A stretch of DNA of 64,000 bases from JAHOYW01 sp963664605 (GCA_963664605.1 OY761536.1:3844001-3908000); one strand, 5' to 3'. Shown: positions 47,331-56,211, numbered from the stretch's first letter. Notes: generated from the letters alone by a model not told the origin. A program made the numbers and translations.

Positions 47331-48044
47331 ATGAAAGTTGATTCAAACATCGTTCGTGCCATTGAGCAGTTTATGACTGATGGGAAACTAAGTTGTGAGG
47401 ATTTCGCGCGCAATGCAGGAGTATCAAATGCAGCAGTAACCAAATGGCGTAAAGTCGGTTCAGGCATTACCACAGTGCGGTGGAAAATCGTATTTCCACT
47501 TCTACGCAAATATTTACCGAAGGAAAGAATATACATCGACGATGCAGGTCATGAGCAGTATTCCAGTGCGGCAGCAAAGCAGTCGGCATATTTCTTTGAA
47601 CCCAAATACATCCCTCTGATGGTTCCTGAATTCTCGTTGGAGCAAATGTCAGAATACGACGACACTCTGGAATCAATCACTCAACTAGGATCAAGATTTA
47701 AAGCAAAACTTGCAGAATATAGACCAAAACACAAAAACAAAAGTTCTGTTTTTGCCATACGCCTTTTTGACGATAAGCTGGCTCCAGTCCTTCCGAAATA
47801 TACGACGCTGTTCGTTTGCGCCGGTGAACGTCCGTCCAGTGGAGGTATGGCTGTTACTCTGCCGATTAAAGGCAAGCCGTTCGTAGGTACATACAACCGA
47901 AAAGGAAACAAGTTCGAGATTGTACCGATATGTGGAACTCAAAAGAAAGTTTCCGGCAAAGTGCAAGACGCAAAAAATATAATTACTTGGACATACCCAG
48001 TTCTTTATTACGAAGTAGTGACCTTTTTGGATTCAGAGGCATAA
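47331..48044 (+). CDS. CI-type repressor with S24-like domain lacking the catalytic serine
   Basis: A 237-residue protein, the only prophage gene on +. The N-terminal HTH is FMTDGKLSCEDFARNAGVSNAAVTKWRK. The C-terminal part (VFAIRLFDDKLAPVLPKYTTLFVCAGERPSSGGMAVTLPIKGKPFVGTYNRKGNKFEIVP) has the strand order of S24/LexA-like dimerisation domains, but where the active-site Ser would lie there is Asp/Lys (FDDKLAP). The ATG at 47331 has AGGAGG seven bases upstream; an earlier in-frame start at 47286 is less likely. It keeps the lytic genes off; induction may not involve RecA-type self-cleavage. Confidence 0.75.
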   Translation: MKVDSNIVRAIEQFMTDGKLSCEDFARNAGVSNAAVTKWRKVGSGITTVRWKIVFPLLRKYLPKERIYIDDAGHEQYSSAAAKQSAYFFEPKYIPLMVPEFSLEQMSEYDDTLESITQLGSRFKAKLAEYRPKHKNKSSVFAIRLFDDKLAPVLPKYTTLFVCAGERPSSGGMAVTLPIKGKPFVGTYNRKGNKFEIVPICGTQKKVSGKVQDAKNIITWTYPVLYYEVVTFLDSEA

Positions 48045-49359
48045 TAATAGAGGCGATGCGGTTCAAGGTGTCGTCATCTGCTTCCATCACTTTCTGAATG
48101 ATAGCACGACGGGTCTGCTCGATAAGATTGGTTCTGCGTATTTCTTCTATCATACCGGAAAATCCTGGAAGCAGTTTCATCTTTTCTCGCTTGGTTTCCA
48201 AGTCTGCGTGTGCCGTATAGTGCGCTGTCATATCAGGAGTCATATGCCCTACTATGCTTTGAACTACAACTAAGGGAATTCCTGCCACTCCAGCGAAGTA
48301 GCAAAAGGTATGACGCAGACTATGAACATCCTTAATGCTTACGACTCGTGTACGTCCTGAAACTTTTTTAGTAGTCTGAATGCCGAGGTCTTCTTCAAGA
48401 AACTTCTTTACCCGATATGAGATGCCAGACGGGTTGCTATCGTACATAGCAGCGTGTTCCGGCAGGACAAACTCATCATCGTTACCGACCTGCTCTTTCA
48501 AAAAAGCAGCCAGCGGTGGCATCATAGGGATTTCGACGACATTTCCGGTTTTCAGAAGCTTACGCCGGATAATACCTCGATCCCATAGCACGTCAGACCA
48601 ACGCAGGGTAGCAATATCCCCCTCACGCAAAGCAGTAAAAAAGCCTATTATGAAAATTGGTCGCACAAAAGGGGTTGCGTGTTTTATTATTAACTCAAGC
48701 TCTTTTTCGGTGAAGGCTTCTCTGGATTCTGGTTTATAAGACAATATGGGTATGTCTGTAAAGTGGTTTTTATATATTCCCGCATCATCAGCCAATAAAG
48801 AAAAAACCTCTTTGATAGCATTGTGATAAGCATTTGTTGTCCCGGCTGAGAGCTTTCCTATTTTGGATTTGTATTTGCTTTCTGCGTGTCCTTTTAAGTG
48901 GTTTTTAAACCGAACCGTTTTATTGAAACAGCCCTTTGTCCTCAATAACGTTATGTATTCCTCAGCATGTCTTTTATGCACCTGCGATAAACAAGATATA
49001 TCTGGATGCTTTTTGCTCATAAAAGCTACAAAATCATTAAATCTCGAACGTTTAAGCGCAATCTGTTTATCATTTGCATTTCTCTTGCGAGGTTTTCGCA
49101 GAGATAATTCAAAAGCATCTTTAAGCTTGATTCGTTCTCCACCAGAAAGTTCATCACGGAAGTTTTCCACCAGTGCCTTTACGTTGCGTTGCGCTGCCAA
49201 GTTGTTAGCTGTAGACTTGATTTCATTCTCAAACAGTTCTGCTGAAGCCTTATCATAGCACCCGGTACATACACCGGTGTATAGCTTGCCGCTTTTCATG
49301 AAGCGATAGTGAAACTCACGGGTTTTCCCGGAGGTCGTTTTTCTTTTAAATACACTCAT
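47983..49359 (-). CDS. int: Tyrosine-recombinase integrase
   Basis: A 458-residue integrase with an N-terminal arm-binding region and a core-binding domain, then a catalytic domain: Arg in FFTALREGDIATLRW, HSLRHTFCYFAG (about residue 346), SIVGHMTPDMTAHYTAH with the nucleophile Tyr near 381. All catalytic residues are visible. It catalyses integration and excision at tRNA-Arg. Its 3' end overlaps the repressor gene by 62 bases in the convergent direction, and it begins about 120 bases from the right att core. Confidence 0.95.
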   Translation of the reverse strand: MSVFKRKTTSGKTREFHYRFMKSGKLYTGVCTGCYDKASAELFENEIKSTANNLAAQRNVKALVENFRDELSGGERIKLKDAFELSLRKPRKRNANDKQIALKRSRFNDFVAFMSKKHPDISCLSQVHKRHAEEYITLLRTKGCFNKTVRFKNHLKGHAESKYKSKIGKLSAGTTNAYHNAIKEVFSLLADDAGIYKNHFTDIPILSYKPESREAFTEKELELIIKHATPFVRPIFIIGFFTALREGDIATLRWSDVLWDRGIIRRKLLKTGNVVEIPMMPPLAAFLKEQVGNDDEFVLPEHAAMYDSNPSGISYRVKKFLEEDLGIQTTKKVSGRTRVVSIKDVHSLRHTFCYFAGVAGIPLVVVQSIVGHMTPDMTAHYTAHADLETKREKMKLLPGFSGMIEEIRRTNLIEQTRRAIIQKVMEADDDTLNRIASIIMPLNPKRSLLRNKELGMSK

Positions 49360-49430
49360 CCTGTGCCTTTCTGTGGTTTTTACAAATATACACTACCAAC
49401 CTGTCCGGCGCAAGTGTTTTTCTAGGCACT

Positions 49431-49451
49431 TTTGAAACATTTTTGAAACAT
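49431..49451 (+). repeat. Candidate integrase arm-type sites (right)
   Basis: Two adjacent direct copies, TTTGAAACAT (49431-49440) and TTTGAAACAT (49442-49451), spaced 11 bp apart, one helical turn. The same word is found at the left end (3366-3375, variant at 3413-3422). The interval 49360-49478 has no gene. Confidence 0.5.
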
Positions 49452-49478
49452 CAGCTTATTTTACTGCTTAAAAGGACA

Positions 49479-49529
49479 GTTTCCTAAACCGCAGGTCGGA
49501 GGTTCGAATCCTCTCTCGGGTACCATTTT
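49479..49529. repeat. Right attachment repeat, 3' half of a second tRNA-Arg copy
   Basis: It aligns ungapped to 3247-3297 at an offset of 46,232. Anticodon arm (13 bp) and tRNA end (15 bp) are identical; the T-arm differs yet keeps pairing GGAGG/CCTCT. The most economical view is that this is the original host tRNA 3' half displaced by integration. The encoded CCA is also kept. Confidence 0.85.
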
Positions 49530-49598
49530 TCATTTGCACCGTTTTTGAGGTCAAATTCCCACTTTTGCAGCCCGTTAAAACAGGGTTTTTAGCGTCTC

Positions 49599-49619
49599 AT
49601 GGGTTACACATGGGTTACA
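49599..49619 (+). repeat. Tandem ATGGGTTACA repeats (arm sites of an older integrase?)
   Basis: ATGGGTTACA occurs at 49599-49608 and 49610-49619, eleven bases apart, just upstream of a truncated integrase. Such repeats flank attachment cores of tyrosine recombinases. They differ from the TTTGAAACAT repeats of the resident prophage, so they may belong to another element at the same tRNA. The stretch 49530-49716 has no other feature. Confidence 0.45.
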
Positions 49620-49716
49620 AAATCAACTATCGGGTTGCATGTTGTACTTACAAAAAATATAGTTTTTAAGTGCACAGAGAGCGATGTTTCACCGTTAAAA
49701 ACGGAGACATGGCAGA

Positions 49717-50079
49717 ATGAAAAGTGGTTATCTCAAAAAACGAGGAGAGTTCTTTTATTTTTGTATAAGAATCCCCCAAAGCATGAAAAAATGTTACCCT
49801 AAAATTTTCATGCGCAAAGCTCTACACACAACCAATTTGCAAATTGCAAGAAAAAGGGTAAATTTAGTTTTGGAATTTTTATCCATAATCTTTGAACAAG
49901 GGGAATCGGATATGCTCACGGAAAGTCAGATTGATGGTTTGGTAAATGAGTTTATAAATAAAATTACCAACGCACAAGCTCAAAACCTTTCTGTAGCAGC
50001 TCTTCCTCAATATGATTGGAATGAAAATAGCTCTCCGAAAATGCTCGAAGTATATCAGGAACTATCTGAACGTCATTGA
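49717..50079 (+). pseudogene. Truncated integrase, N-terminal part only
   Basis: A 120-residue frame: MKSGYLKKRGEFFYFCIRIPQSMKKCYPKIFMRKALHTTNLQIARKRV is the N-terminal (arm-binding, DUF6538-like) domain of tyrosine recombinases that begins with a short YLxKRGxFYYFRIRIP-like strand. The core-binding and catalytic domains are missing; the frame ends where minus-strand symporter remnants begin. It is a leftover of another integrative element. Confidence 0.75.
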
Positions 50080-50091
50080 TCCCGATAATCT

Positions 50092-50254
50092 TGAGGAAGA
50101 AGTCCCGGGCGTTCTTAATGCCGTGTTCGATCTTTTTACCTTCCAATTGGTATTTGCCGCGATGTAGCATACGGTCCATGTTGAGTGGCTTTTTTCTGTT
50201 CAAAAGTGAAATTGCAACGTAAAGCGTGACTGAAAAAAGAATACTTATGCTCAA
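50092..50254 (-). pseudogene. Remnant of a sodium/solute symporter, C-terminal part
   Basis: The minus strand encodes ILFSVTLYVAISLLNRKKPLNMDRMLHRGKYQLEGKK, then ARDFFLKIIGIND. The phrase N-M-D-R-M-L-H-R-G-K-Y and a last transmembrane span are typical of SSS-family sugar symporters in Verrucomicrobia/Lentisphaerota. A stop precedes the fragment and the remaining C-terminus is replaced by integrase debris, so the gene is broken. It may have been the transporter of the adjacent carbohydrate operon. Gap 50255-50366 shows no other gene. Confidence 0.6.
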
Positions 50255-50366
50255 CGAATTTTATTCCCTGTCGTCATCATTTAAGGAGTCCTCAACGGAG
50301 AACGTCACATAAAATTCAAGCCTGATAAAAAAACACTGCATTACCACAATTTCCGGGTTGTATTTT

Positions 50367-52145
50367 TTAACTTTCTATGGAATGACGGTGTTCTTGAATA
50401 ATATTTTTTACCGCATTGAAGCCAAGTTTGGGATTGCGTTGAGAATCCACTATACCTTTGGCGTTTATCCCCAATATTGAAATTGATGATCCTTCGTAAT
50501 CGAAGAAAAGCCAGATAAAAAAACCACTTATAAAATCTCTTTTTAATATTTCCTTTAGATGGTGCGAGATAAGTTCAGCCTGATAATCTTCGGAGTAGTG
50601 CTCCATGGTAAGAGAGCGTTTTCCCTGTGTTGCTTCACCTCCGAATTCGGTCATAACAACTGGTCTATTCTTTACTTTTTTTCCGACATGGTCAAGCAAT
50701 TGTGATAAATATCCGGCTTTTTCTCCATACCAGCCGGAATAGTCATTTATTCCATATATATCGATAACTTTAGCTGTTCCGGCAACATCCTTTGCCGGAC
50801 TTCCTTTAACTTGTTTTATGACAGCAAGATGTTCAGGCGGATCCGGGTTTTCGGCTGTCAAGGTGAATCTTGACGAGTCATTATTCTTGAATACGGAATT
50901 AAGCGCAGTAAAAAAGTCCGCGACACCCGGCTCAAAAGTCTTTGACTCATTTTGGACAACCCAGCCGATGATCGAAGGATGGTTGCCTAATTGCTGAATC
51001 ATCTTTTTCGCATAATCTGAACAGAATTCAAGAACTCCGGGTGCCGTAGAATGATATTCATTGAATTGCCAGCAAGGGAGTTCCGCCACACAGACAACGC
51101 CTTCCCTGTCACAAGCGTCATAGAACTCCTTTGAATAAGGATAATGCGCGGCTCTTACTGCATTAAGACCGCAATGCTTCAAGAGCCTAAGATCATTTTC
51201 CCATTGCCAGCCCGGAACACTGTTGCCAAAAGCGGGGTGCTGTTCATGAAACGATGCTCCCATTATCATAAATTTTTCCCCATTTATCAAAATATCTCTG
51301 CCTCTGGTTTCAACTGTTCTGAACCCGAAATTACCACTGAGCTCATCGGATGCTTTATTGTCATGGAAAAGAGTTAATTTAATTTCAGAAAGCTGCGGAT
51401 TGCCTGGAGACCATATTGCAGGGTTGTCAAAGGGAATTCGCATTGATTCTGATTTACTGTTGTTAAAAGTGATTTTTGTTTCTTTTTGGCTTGCTCCTGA
51501 ACTTATTGCAACAAGCAGTTCCGCATAAGCGGCTTTATTAAGGGAAACGCTAACGTCCGCATACCATTTTCCATTTTCCATTTTTGTAAGGACCAGATAT
51601 TCATGAATGTTGATTTCCGGACGGTACTCAATATAAAAAGGACGGTAGATTCCTCCATAATTCTTCCAATTGAATTGTTCCTGTGGACAAACATTTTTAT
51701 CTCTCAGATTATCAACTATTACAAGAAATTCATTTTCGCCGTCAACAGTATAATCACTTATATCAAACTCAAATTTCAGATGACCGTTTTTATTCTCTCC
51801 AACTTTATTTCCGTTTATATAGACTATAGTTTTAAAATTACTTCCTTCAAACACGAGAAATTCATCCATCCCGGCTTTCTTCTTTAATACAACTTTTTTG
51901 CGGTAGCTTATTGTCCCTTCGGAAAACTTTCTTTCCCGATCCCGGAAGTTTTGATTTTGAATAGGACGGGTAATTGCCGAAAGCTCCTGTTGTTCAGATG
52001 GCCATTGTAAATCCTTTATCTGCATGTTCCAGGAGAGAGGAACATAAAAATCCCGTTCTATAATCTCAGGCACTGCAACATCAATATCCGGATTAAGTTC
52101 CAATTTGCCATTCCAAAAGCCGGATAAGTCTATCTTTGTTCTCAT
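50367..52145 (-). CDS. Glycoside hydrolase family 2 (beta-galactosidase/glucuronidase type)
   Basis: A 592-residue enzyme with the GH2 layout: an N-terminal sugar-binding jelly roll (LSGFWNGKL...ISYRKKVVL...VYINGNKVGENKNGHLKFEFDISDY), an Ig-like domain, and a TIM barrel. The acid/base is Glu400 in VVQNESK; the nucleophile is Glu500 in VMTEFGGE. No signal peptide is seen, so it acts in the cytoplasm on imported oligosaccharides. It is the last gene of the minus-strand cluster before the broken symporter. Confidence 0.9.
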   Translation of the reverse strand: MRTKIDLSGFWNGKLELNPDIDVAVPEIIERDFYVPLSWNMQIKDLQWPSEQQELSAITRPIQNQNFRDRERKFSEGTISYRKKVVLKKKAGMDEFLVFEGSNFKTIVYINGNKVGENKNGHLKFEFDISDYTVDGENEFLVIVDNLRDKNVCPQEQFNWKNYGGIYRPFYIEYRPEINIHEYLVLTKMENGKWYADVSVSLNKAAYAELLVAISSGASQKETKITFNNSKSESMRIPFDNPAIWSPGNPQLSEIKLTLFHDNKASDELSGNFGFRTVETRGRDILINGEKFMIMGASFHEQHPAFGNSVPGWQWENDLRLLKHCGLNAVRAAHYPYSKEFYDACDREGVVCVAELPCWQFNEYHSTAPGVLEFCSDYAKKMIQQLGNHPSIIGWVVQNESKTFEPGVADFFTALNSVFKNNDSSRFTLTAENPDPPEHLAVIKQVKGSPAKDVAGTAKVIDIYGINDYSGWYGEKAGYLSQLLDHVGKKVKNRPVVMTEFGGEATQGKRSLTMEHYSEDYQAELISHHLKEILKRDFISGFFIWLFFDYEGSSISILGINAKGIVDSQRNPKLGFNAVKNIIQEHRHSIES

Positions 52146-52227
52146 ATTTTCATCCTTTTATTACTAATTCTCCGACATATTTTGCTGTTTTATTATATAC
52201 ATAATCTATCGTTATAATGGAGAACTG

Positions 52228-54669
52228 CTAGTTTTTAGCATTATCCAATGCTCCACCGGGAAGAACTCTTTTCATAGGTTCAAGCTTTGGCGCTTTTATT
52301 TTCAGCCTAGGCCCTGTGAAAATAAATCCTGGATATATAATACCCCCTGTACCAAGCTCGTTGATTTTACTGTGGCGAGTAACCTGCAAGGCCAGAGTAT
52401 TGTCAGCTCCATATTTAATGCTATCTGTTAGATCAAAAGCAAAAGGTAAACTGAAGCCACGCCCCTGCCCTATATATTTACCGTTAATCCATACCCGAAC
52501 TTCATCGTCAACACCACCTATAAACAAACCTACTGGCTTGCCGCTTAAAGCTTTGGATACAGGAAAACTTAAACGATACCAAACCGCGCCATCACGATAT
52601 GATGCAAGCCCCTGGGCATCCCAAGTCGATGAAAATGTTTTTGTCAATATAAAATCAGAATCGTTAATTTCAATATTCTGAAAACCCATTTCCTGCCCTT
52701 TTAAATAAGGATCAAATATCGTTTTCAACTGATCAGGAATTTTATAAACTATTTTATACTCACCACTTGAGTATTTTTTCCCGGCTTCAACCATTCTTTT
52801 TACAAAACGTTTAAGATAGCGTTCAACATGTTTTCCAATAAGATTAGAATCCATTTTATAATATTTATTATAAATATCCAGCATAATTTTATAATATTCT
52901 TCACCTTTACTATAATCACATTTTTCCAATGCTTTCCTGAACTTCAAGAATGTTTCTAAGGACTCCAATGGTTGACGGAATCCCTGGACACGCTTCTTTT
53001 GAATTGGTGTTTCAGCTATGGCATATGCCTTATCAAAGAGTTCTTTGGAATCCTCAACAAAATTCTGGTCATACATCAATGCAAAAGAATGATAAGAACC
53101 GGCTTCCCGCCCAGCCGCATGTTGGCGTCTGGTAAGCTCCAGATAATATTTTTCCATAAAAGGTCCGCCTTTACCGAATGCCTTTAGACAGTATTCCTTC
53201 AGAACTTTTTTCCAGTCCTCTTTGGTATTCCAGTTTAAACGTGCCAAAAGATAATCGCTAGGTCCTGTTACCGCCCAGCCTTTTGCTACTTCTACATAAG
53301 TTCCCAATACCCCCATTTTCTTATAATAAGGAATATCCTCTCCCCATATTTTCAGTTTGCTGTAAGGAAGCATATTTTCCGCCAGATTCCAGTTATATCC
53401 GCGGAACCATATTTTATTTCCCTGTTGACGGCTAAGCTTCTCCCATTCTTTCAGGATATTATGATAATATATCCGCGATTTACTGTTTTTATCTATGATG
53501 CTGTGAAAACGGGAATAACTGATATCAGCAAGAACTATTATAATTCTGGGATCAGGTTTGTAACGCATCGGATAATCGCCATGCACACTGTAAAGATAAA
53601 ATCCAAGATACAAATTGGGATATTCCTTGCCTATTTTTGCAAGAATCTTATTTGCCAGAAGAATAAGTTCGTCAGTTCTATCTGGCTCTCCTATCACAGG
53701 ATCAATTCTACCTGAGCCCGCAGCCAGGGCTTCTGGAGAAACAGAATATCCCAAGCCATCAGCCGGCCCTATACCAATACAGGCTGTTTTATCTTTAGAC
53801 CAGCCTTTTTTCTTATAGATGCCCCGTATGTAATCAACAAAAATATCCAATATTTCCGGATTAGTGGTTTCTATTTGCGGCCCTTTACGTTTTAATGTAC
53901 CGTCATGCATCCTTACCAAAGCCAGTAAATCCGGGTTATCGGCAAATTTCTTTCTGTTGCGCTTGATTAAACCTCCCCATACATGGCCGCCAATCATCAT
54001 TAGATCGTTAGAACGGTCATAACTCTGCTTTTGGCGACGCTTCCAAACTTCAAAATCATTATCTTCTTTTCGACTATTCATCCTTGAGCCGCCAGTGTAC
54101 CATGGGCGGCGAACGATAAAATCCGGGCTTTGCGTTTCATCTATTTTAGAAATGGTAACAGTTTTTTTAGCGGGGACAACTTCACCCAGAGTACCTGGCA
54201 TTATCCAGTCACAGCCGAGTTTACGCAATAATTCATAGATGCCATAACTGGAACCTTTATAGCTTCCTCCTCTAATTAAAATCCTGTCATCACCCACAAT
54301 TATCCTGAAAGACTCAGAACCTGTTTCAGAATCAGTTTTTTCCAGCTCAACTCCCAATTTTTCCGCTATTTTTCCAACGACAATCGCTGGAAATTTTATT
54401 TCCGAAGGTGAACTTACGTATTTTACTTCCAATTCCGCTCCGCTCATCTTTCTAATATGATAAATAAAATCTTTAACGGCAGAATCAACAATAGATATCT
54501 CATTTCTTCCACGTTTTTTTGAGGCTTTCGCTTGATTTTGCGAAGATTTTTCTAAATATATTTTAAGTTCAGGTTTGCCGTCTTTTACTATATCCAGAGC
54601 TTCAAGCTCCATTACCGCTAAACAAATCAGCAAGAAAACAGCAAAAATAGTCAAATGTTGATATTTCAT
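52228..54669 (-). CDS. DUF4838 protein with glycosidase-like fold, exported
   Basis: An 813-residue protein with an N-terminal signal (MKYQHLTIFAVFLLICLAVM ending ELEA). An alpha-glucuronidase-type N-terminal domain follows (FIYHIRKMSGAELEVKYVSS...AIVVGKIAEKLGVE...RILIRGGSYKGSSYGIYELLRKLGCDWIMPG), then the DUF4838 TIM-barrel-like part (LGFYLYSVHGDYPMRYKPDPRIIIVLADISYSRFHS), and a C-terminal jelly roll (VRVWINGKYIGQGRGFSLPFAFDL). The start at 54669 is chosen for its signal peptide and AAAGGAG; an alternative lies at 54741. Substrate unknown, probably uronic-acid-containing glycan. Confidence 0.8.
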   Translation of the reverse strand: MKYQHLTIFAVFLLICLAVMELEALDIVKDGKPELKIYLEKSSQNQAKASKKRGRNEISIVDSAVKDFIYHIRKMSGAELEVKYVSSPSEIKFPAIVVGKIAEKLGVELEKTDSETGSESFRIIVGDDRILIRGGSYKGSSYGIYELLRKLGCDWIMPGTLGEVVPAKKTVTISKIDETQSPDFIVRRPWYTGGSRMNSRKEDNDFEVWKRRQKQSYDRSNDLMMIGGHVWGGLIKRNRKKFADNPDLLALVRMHDGTLKRKGPQIETTNPEILDIFVDYIRGIYKKKGWSKDKTACIGIGPADGLGYSVSPEALAAGSGRIDPVIGEPDRTDELILLANKILAKIGKEYPNLYLGFYLYSVHGDYPMRYKPDPRIIIVLADISYSRFHSIIDKNSKSRIYYHNILKEWEKLSRQQGNKIWFRGYNWNLAENMLPYSKLKIWGEDIPYYKKMGVLGTYVEVAKGWAVTGPSDYLLARLNWNTKEDWKKVLKEYCLKAFGKGGPFMEKYYLELTRRQHAAGREAGSYHSFALMYDQNFVEDSKELFDKAYAIAETPIQKKRVQGFRQPLESLETFLKFRKALEKCDYSKGEEYYKIMLDIYNKYYKMDSNLIGKHVERYLKRFVKRMVEAGKKYSSGEYKIVYKIPDQLKTIFDPYLKGQEMGFQNIEINDSDFILTKTFSSTWDAQGLASYRDGAVWYRLSFPVSKALSGKPVGLFIGGVDDEVRVWINGKYIGQGRGFSLPFAFDLTDSIKYGADNTLALQVTRHSKINELGTGGIIYPGFIFTGPRLKIKAPKLEPMKRVLPGGALDNAKN

Positions 54670-54730
54670 GCGAGAAAAACTCCTTTTAAAAAACAATTTA
54701 CTAAACATCCTTTCTTTTCCTTTCTTAATA

Positions 54731-56161
54731 CTATAGTTCAATTTTTATTAAGGTCCCAAGTTTTATGTTTAAAGAAGACTCCAAAATATTAATTTTTTTG
54801 ACTTCCGGCTTACTAGCTTTCTCAAAGATTTCGAGGATATCCCGGTTTGCAAATTCTGGTTTTCCGGTTTGAATCCAGGTTTCATAGGCGCTTCCTTTCC
54901 CGGGAAGAATTGCAGATACACAGGCTTCCGACGCTGAACCCGCTAACCCTTTAAATTTAATATTTTTGATTTCAGCTTGTTCTATGTCCGGTTCCCGGCA
55001 ATAATAAATAAGTATAATAGTTTTTTCTTCTCTTACTGTTGCTATACAGCCCAATCCTTTTGTTTCTTCTGAGATTGCTGCGGATAACCTTTTATTGCCC
55101 AGATCATTCAAAAACTTAAAAGCATTAAAAGAAGACTTGGGAATATCATTAACATTTATGATTCCATATCCTCCATGAAAAGGTTTATAATGAAAGCCTG
55201 CCTCTTCATAGATATCCGAGATGTTCCAGAAAAGGGATCCCTGACAGATTTCGGATAAGTCATCCATAACTTTAGCAATAAAAGCCGCGTTATTACATTC
55301 ATCATGCAATGTAGTATATGTTGAAGAAGAATTCCATTCCCCGCAAATAAGCGGAAAACCTGCGCCGAACGCGTCATCTATTTTTTGTCTGGCGATGCCA
55401 AAAAGCTCTTTAATCATATTAGAGTTATGATGTTTTGTTTTGTCTGAATCCGAATAGGCGAAAACCGCATCGCTCGGATATAAATGAGTGCTGATAAAGT
55501 CACAACGAGTCACTCCATCAAGTTCAAAATCCGGACTTTCGCTTTTGACATGCGCAATAAACTCATCAATCCACGCGGTTTTAGATGTGGCCGGACCGCC
55601 TATGCGGAGACGAGTATCAAGTTCCTTTACAGCTCTTGCACTCAGATCATATAGTTTAAAATACTCCGCTTGCGTTCCTGTCCAATAATCTATATCAGGC
55701 TCATTCCATACCTCAAAATACCATTCAACGAGTTCCTCTATGCCATAACGTTCTTTCAAGCCTATCATCAAACTTTTTATGAGTTGATACCAGCACTCCC
55801 AATCTTTCGGGGGGGCACTCCTAAAAACATAATGACTTATTCCCGCTTCGCTTGTAGCATATAAACCGGGCATCGCACAGAATCCGAAGAACGGGCGCAG
55901 TCCTATTTCCAAAAGGTTATCAACCATTTTATAGATGTTGGTAAAATCGTAGGAACCATCAGCTTTGACAGTCCCCATTTCGTCTGAAAGACTTCCATGG
56001 CAGCGTATATATTTAAAACCAAGCTTATCTTTGACCATCTTGAGATGGTTAAGCAGGTCTTTTCTTAAAAGAAGCGGAGCATGACATGTATTGCCGCCAA
56101 AACTCCAAATTTGGTCCATCCTCTTTTTAATAGAATAATTCAACGATATTTCTGTGCTCAT
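54731..56161 (-). CDS. Glycoside hydrolase family 39-like (beta-xylosidase type)
   Basis: A 476-residue protein. The barrel opens IWSFGGNTCHAPLLLRKDLLNHLKMVKDKLGFKYIRCHGSLSDEMG. The acid/base Glu is Glu154 in WYFEVWNEPDIDYW; the nucleophile is Glu275 in LICGEWNSS. These are GH39 signatures; the substrate could be xylose, iduronate or another pentose/uronate-linked sugar. No signal peptide. It overlaps the frame of the DUF4838 gene end by a few bases only if that gene's longer start is used. Confidence 0.8.
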   Translation of the reverse strand: MSTEISLNYSIKKRMDQIWSFGGNTCHAPLLLRKDLLNHLKMVKDKLGFKYIRCHGSLSDEMGTVKADGSYDFTNIYKMVDNLLEIGLRPFFGFCAMPGLYATSEAGISHYVFRSAPPKDWECWYQLIKSLMIGLKERYGIEELVEWYFEVWNEPDIDYWTGTQAEYFKLYDLSARAVKELDTRLRIGGPATSKTAWIDEFIAHVKSESPDFELDGVTRCDFISTHLYPSDAVFAYSDSDKTKHHNSNMIKELFGIARQKIDDAFGAGFPLICGEWNSSSTYTTLHDECNNAAFIAKVMDDLSEICQGSLFWNISDIYEEAGFHYKPFHGGYGIINVNDIPKSSFNAFKFLNDLGNKRLSAAISEETKGLGCIATVREEKTIILIYYCREPDIEQAEIKNIKFKGLAGSASEACVSAILPGKGSAYETWIQTGKPEFANRDILEIFEKASKPEVKKINILESSLNIKLGTLIKIEL

Positions 56162-56211
56162 AATGAATTCCTGTAATGATATTTTTCAAAACTTTGAAGA
56201 GATTCCCGATT

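Larger units (their letters stand above)
3247..49529. mobile_element. Prophage of about 46.2 kb integrated in tRNA-Arg
   Basis: The element is bounded by two ungapped partial repeats of the tRNA 3' half, 3247-3297 and 49479-49529. Inside are all modules of a tailed temperate phage: integrase, CI-type repressor, replication, recombination, terminase, portal, capsid, tail tube, tape measure, fibres and a left-end lysis block. A tape measure and tail tube with no contractile sheath suggest siphovirus morphology. All genes except the repressor run on the minus strand. No clearly broken structural gene was seen, so the prophage could be functional; that is inference. Confidence 0.93.

Noticed and set aside
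49599..49802. A 67-residue plus-strand frame starting in the ATGGGTTACA repeats
   Set aside because: No ribosome-binding site, unrecognisable product, and it overlaps the better-supported integrase remnant.
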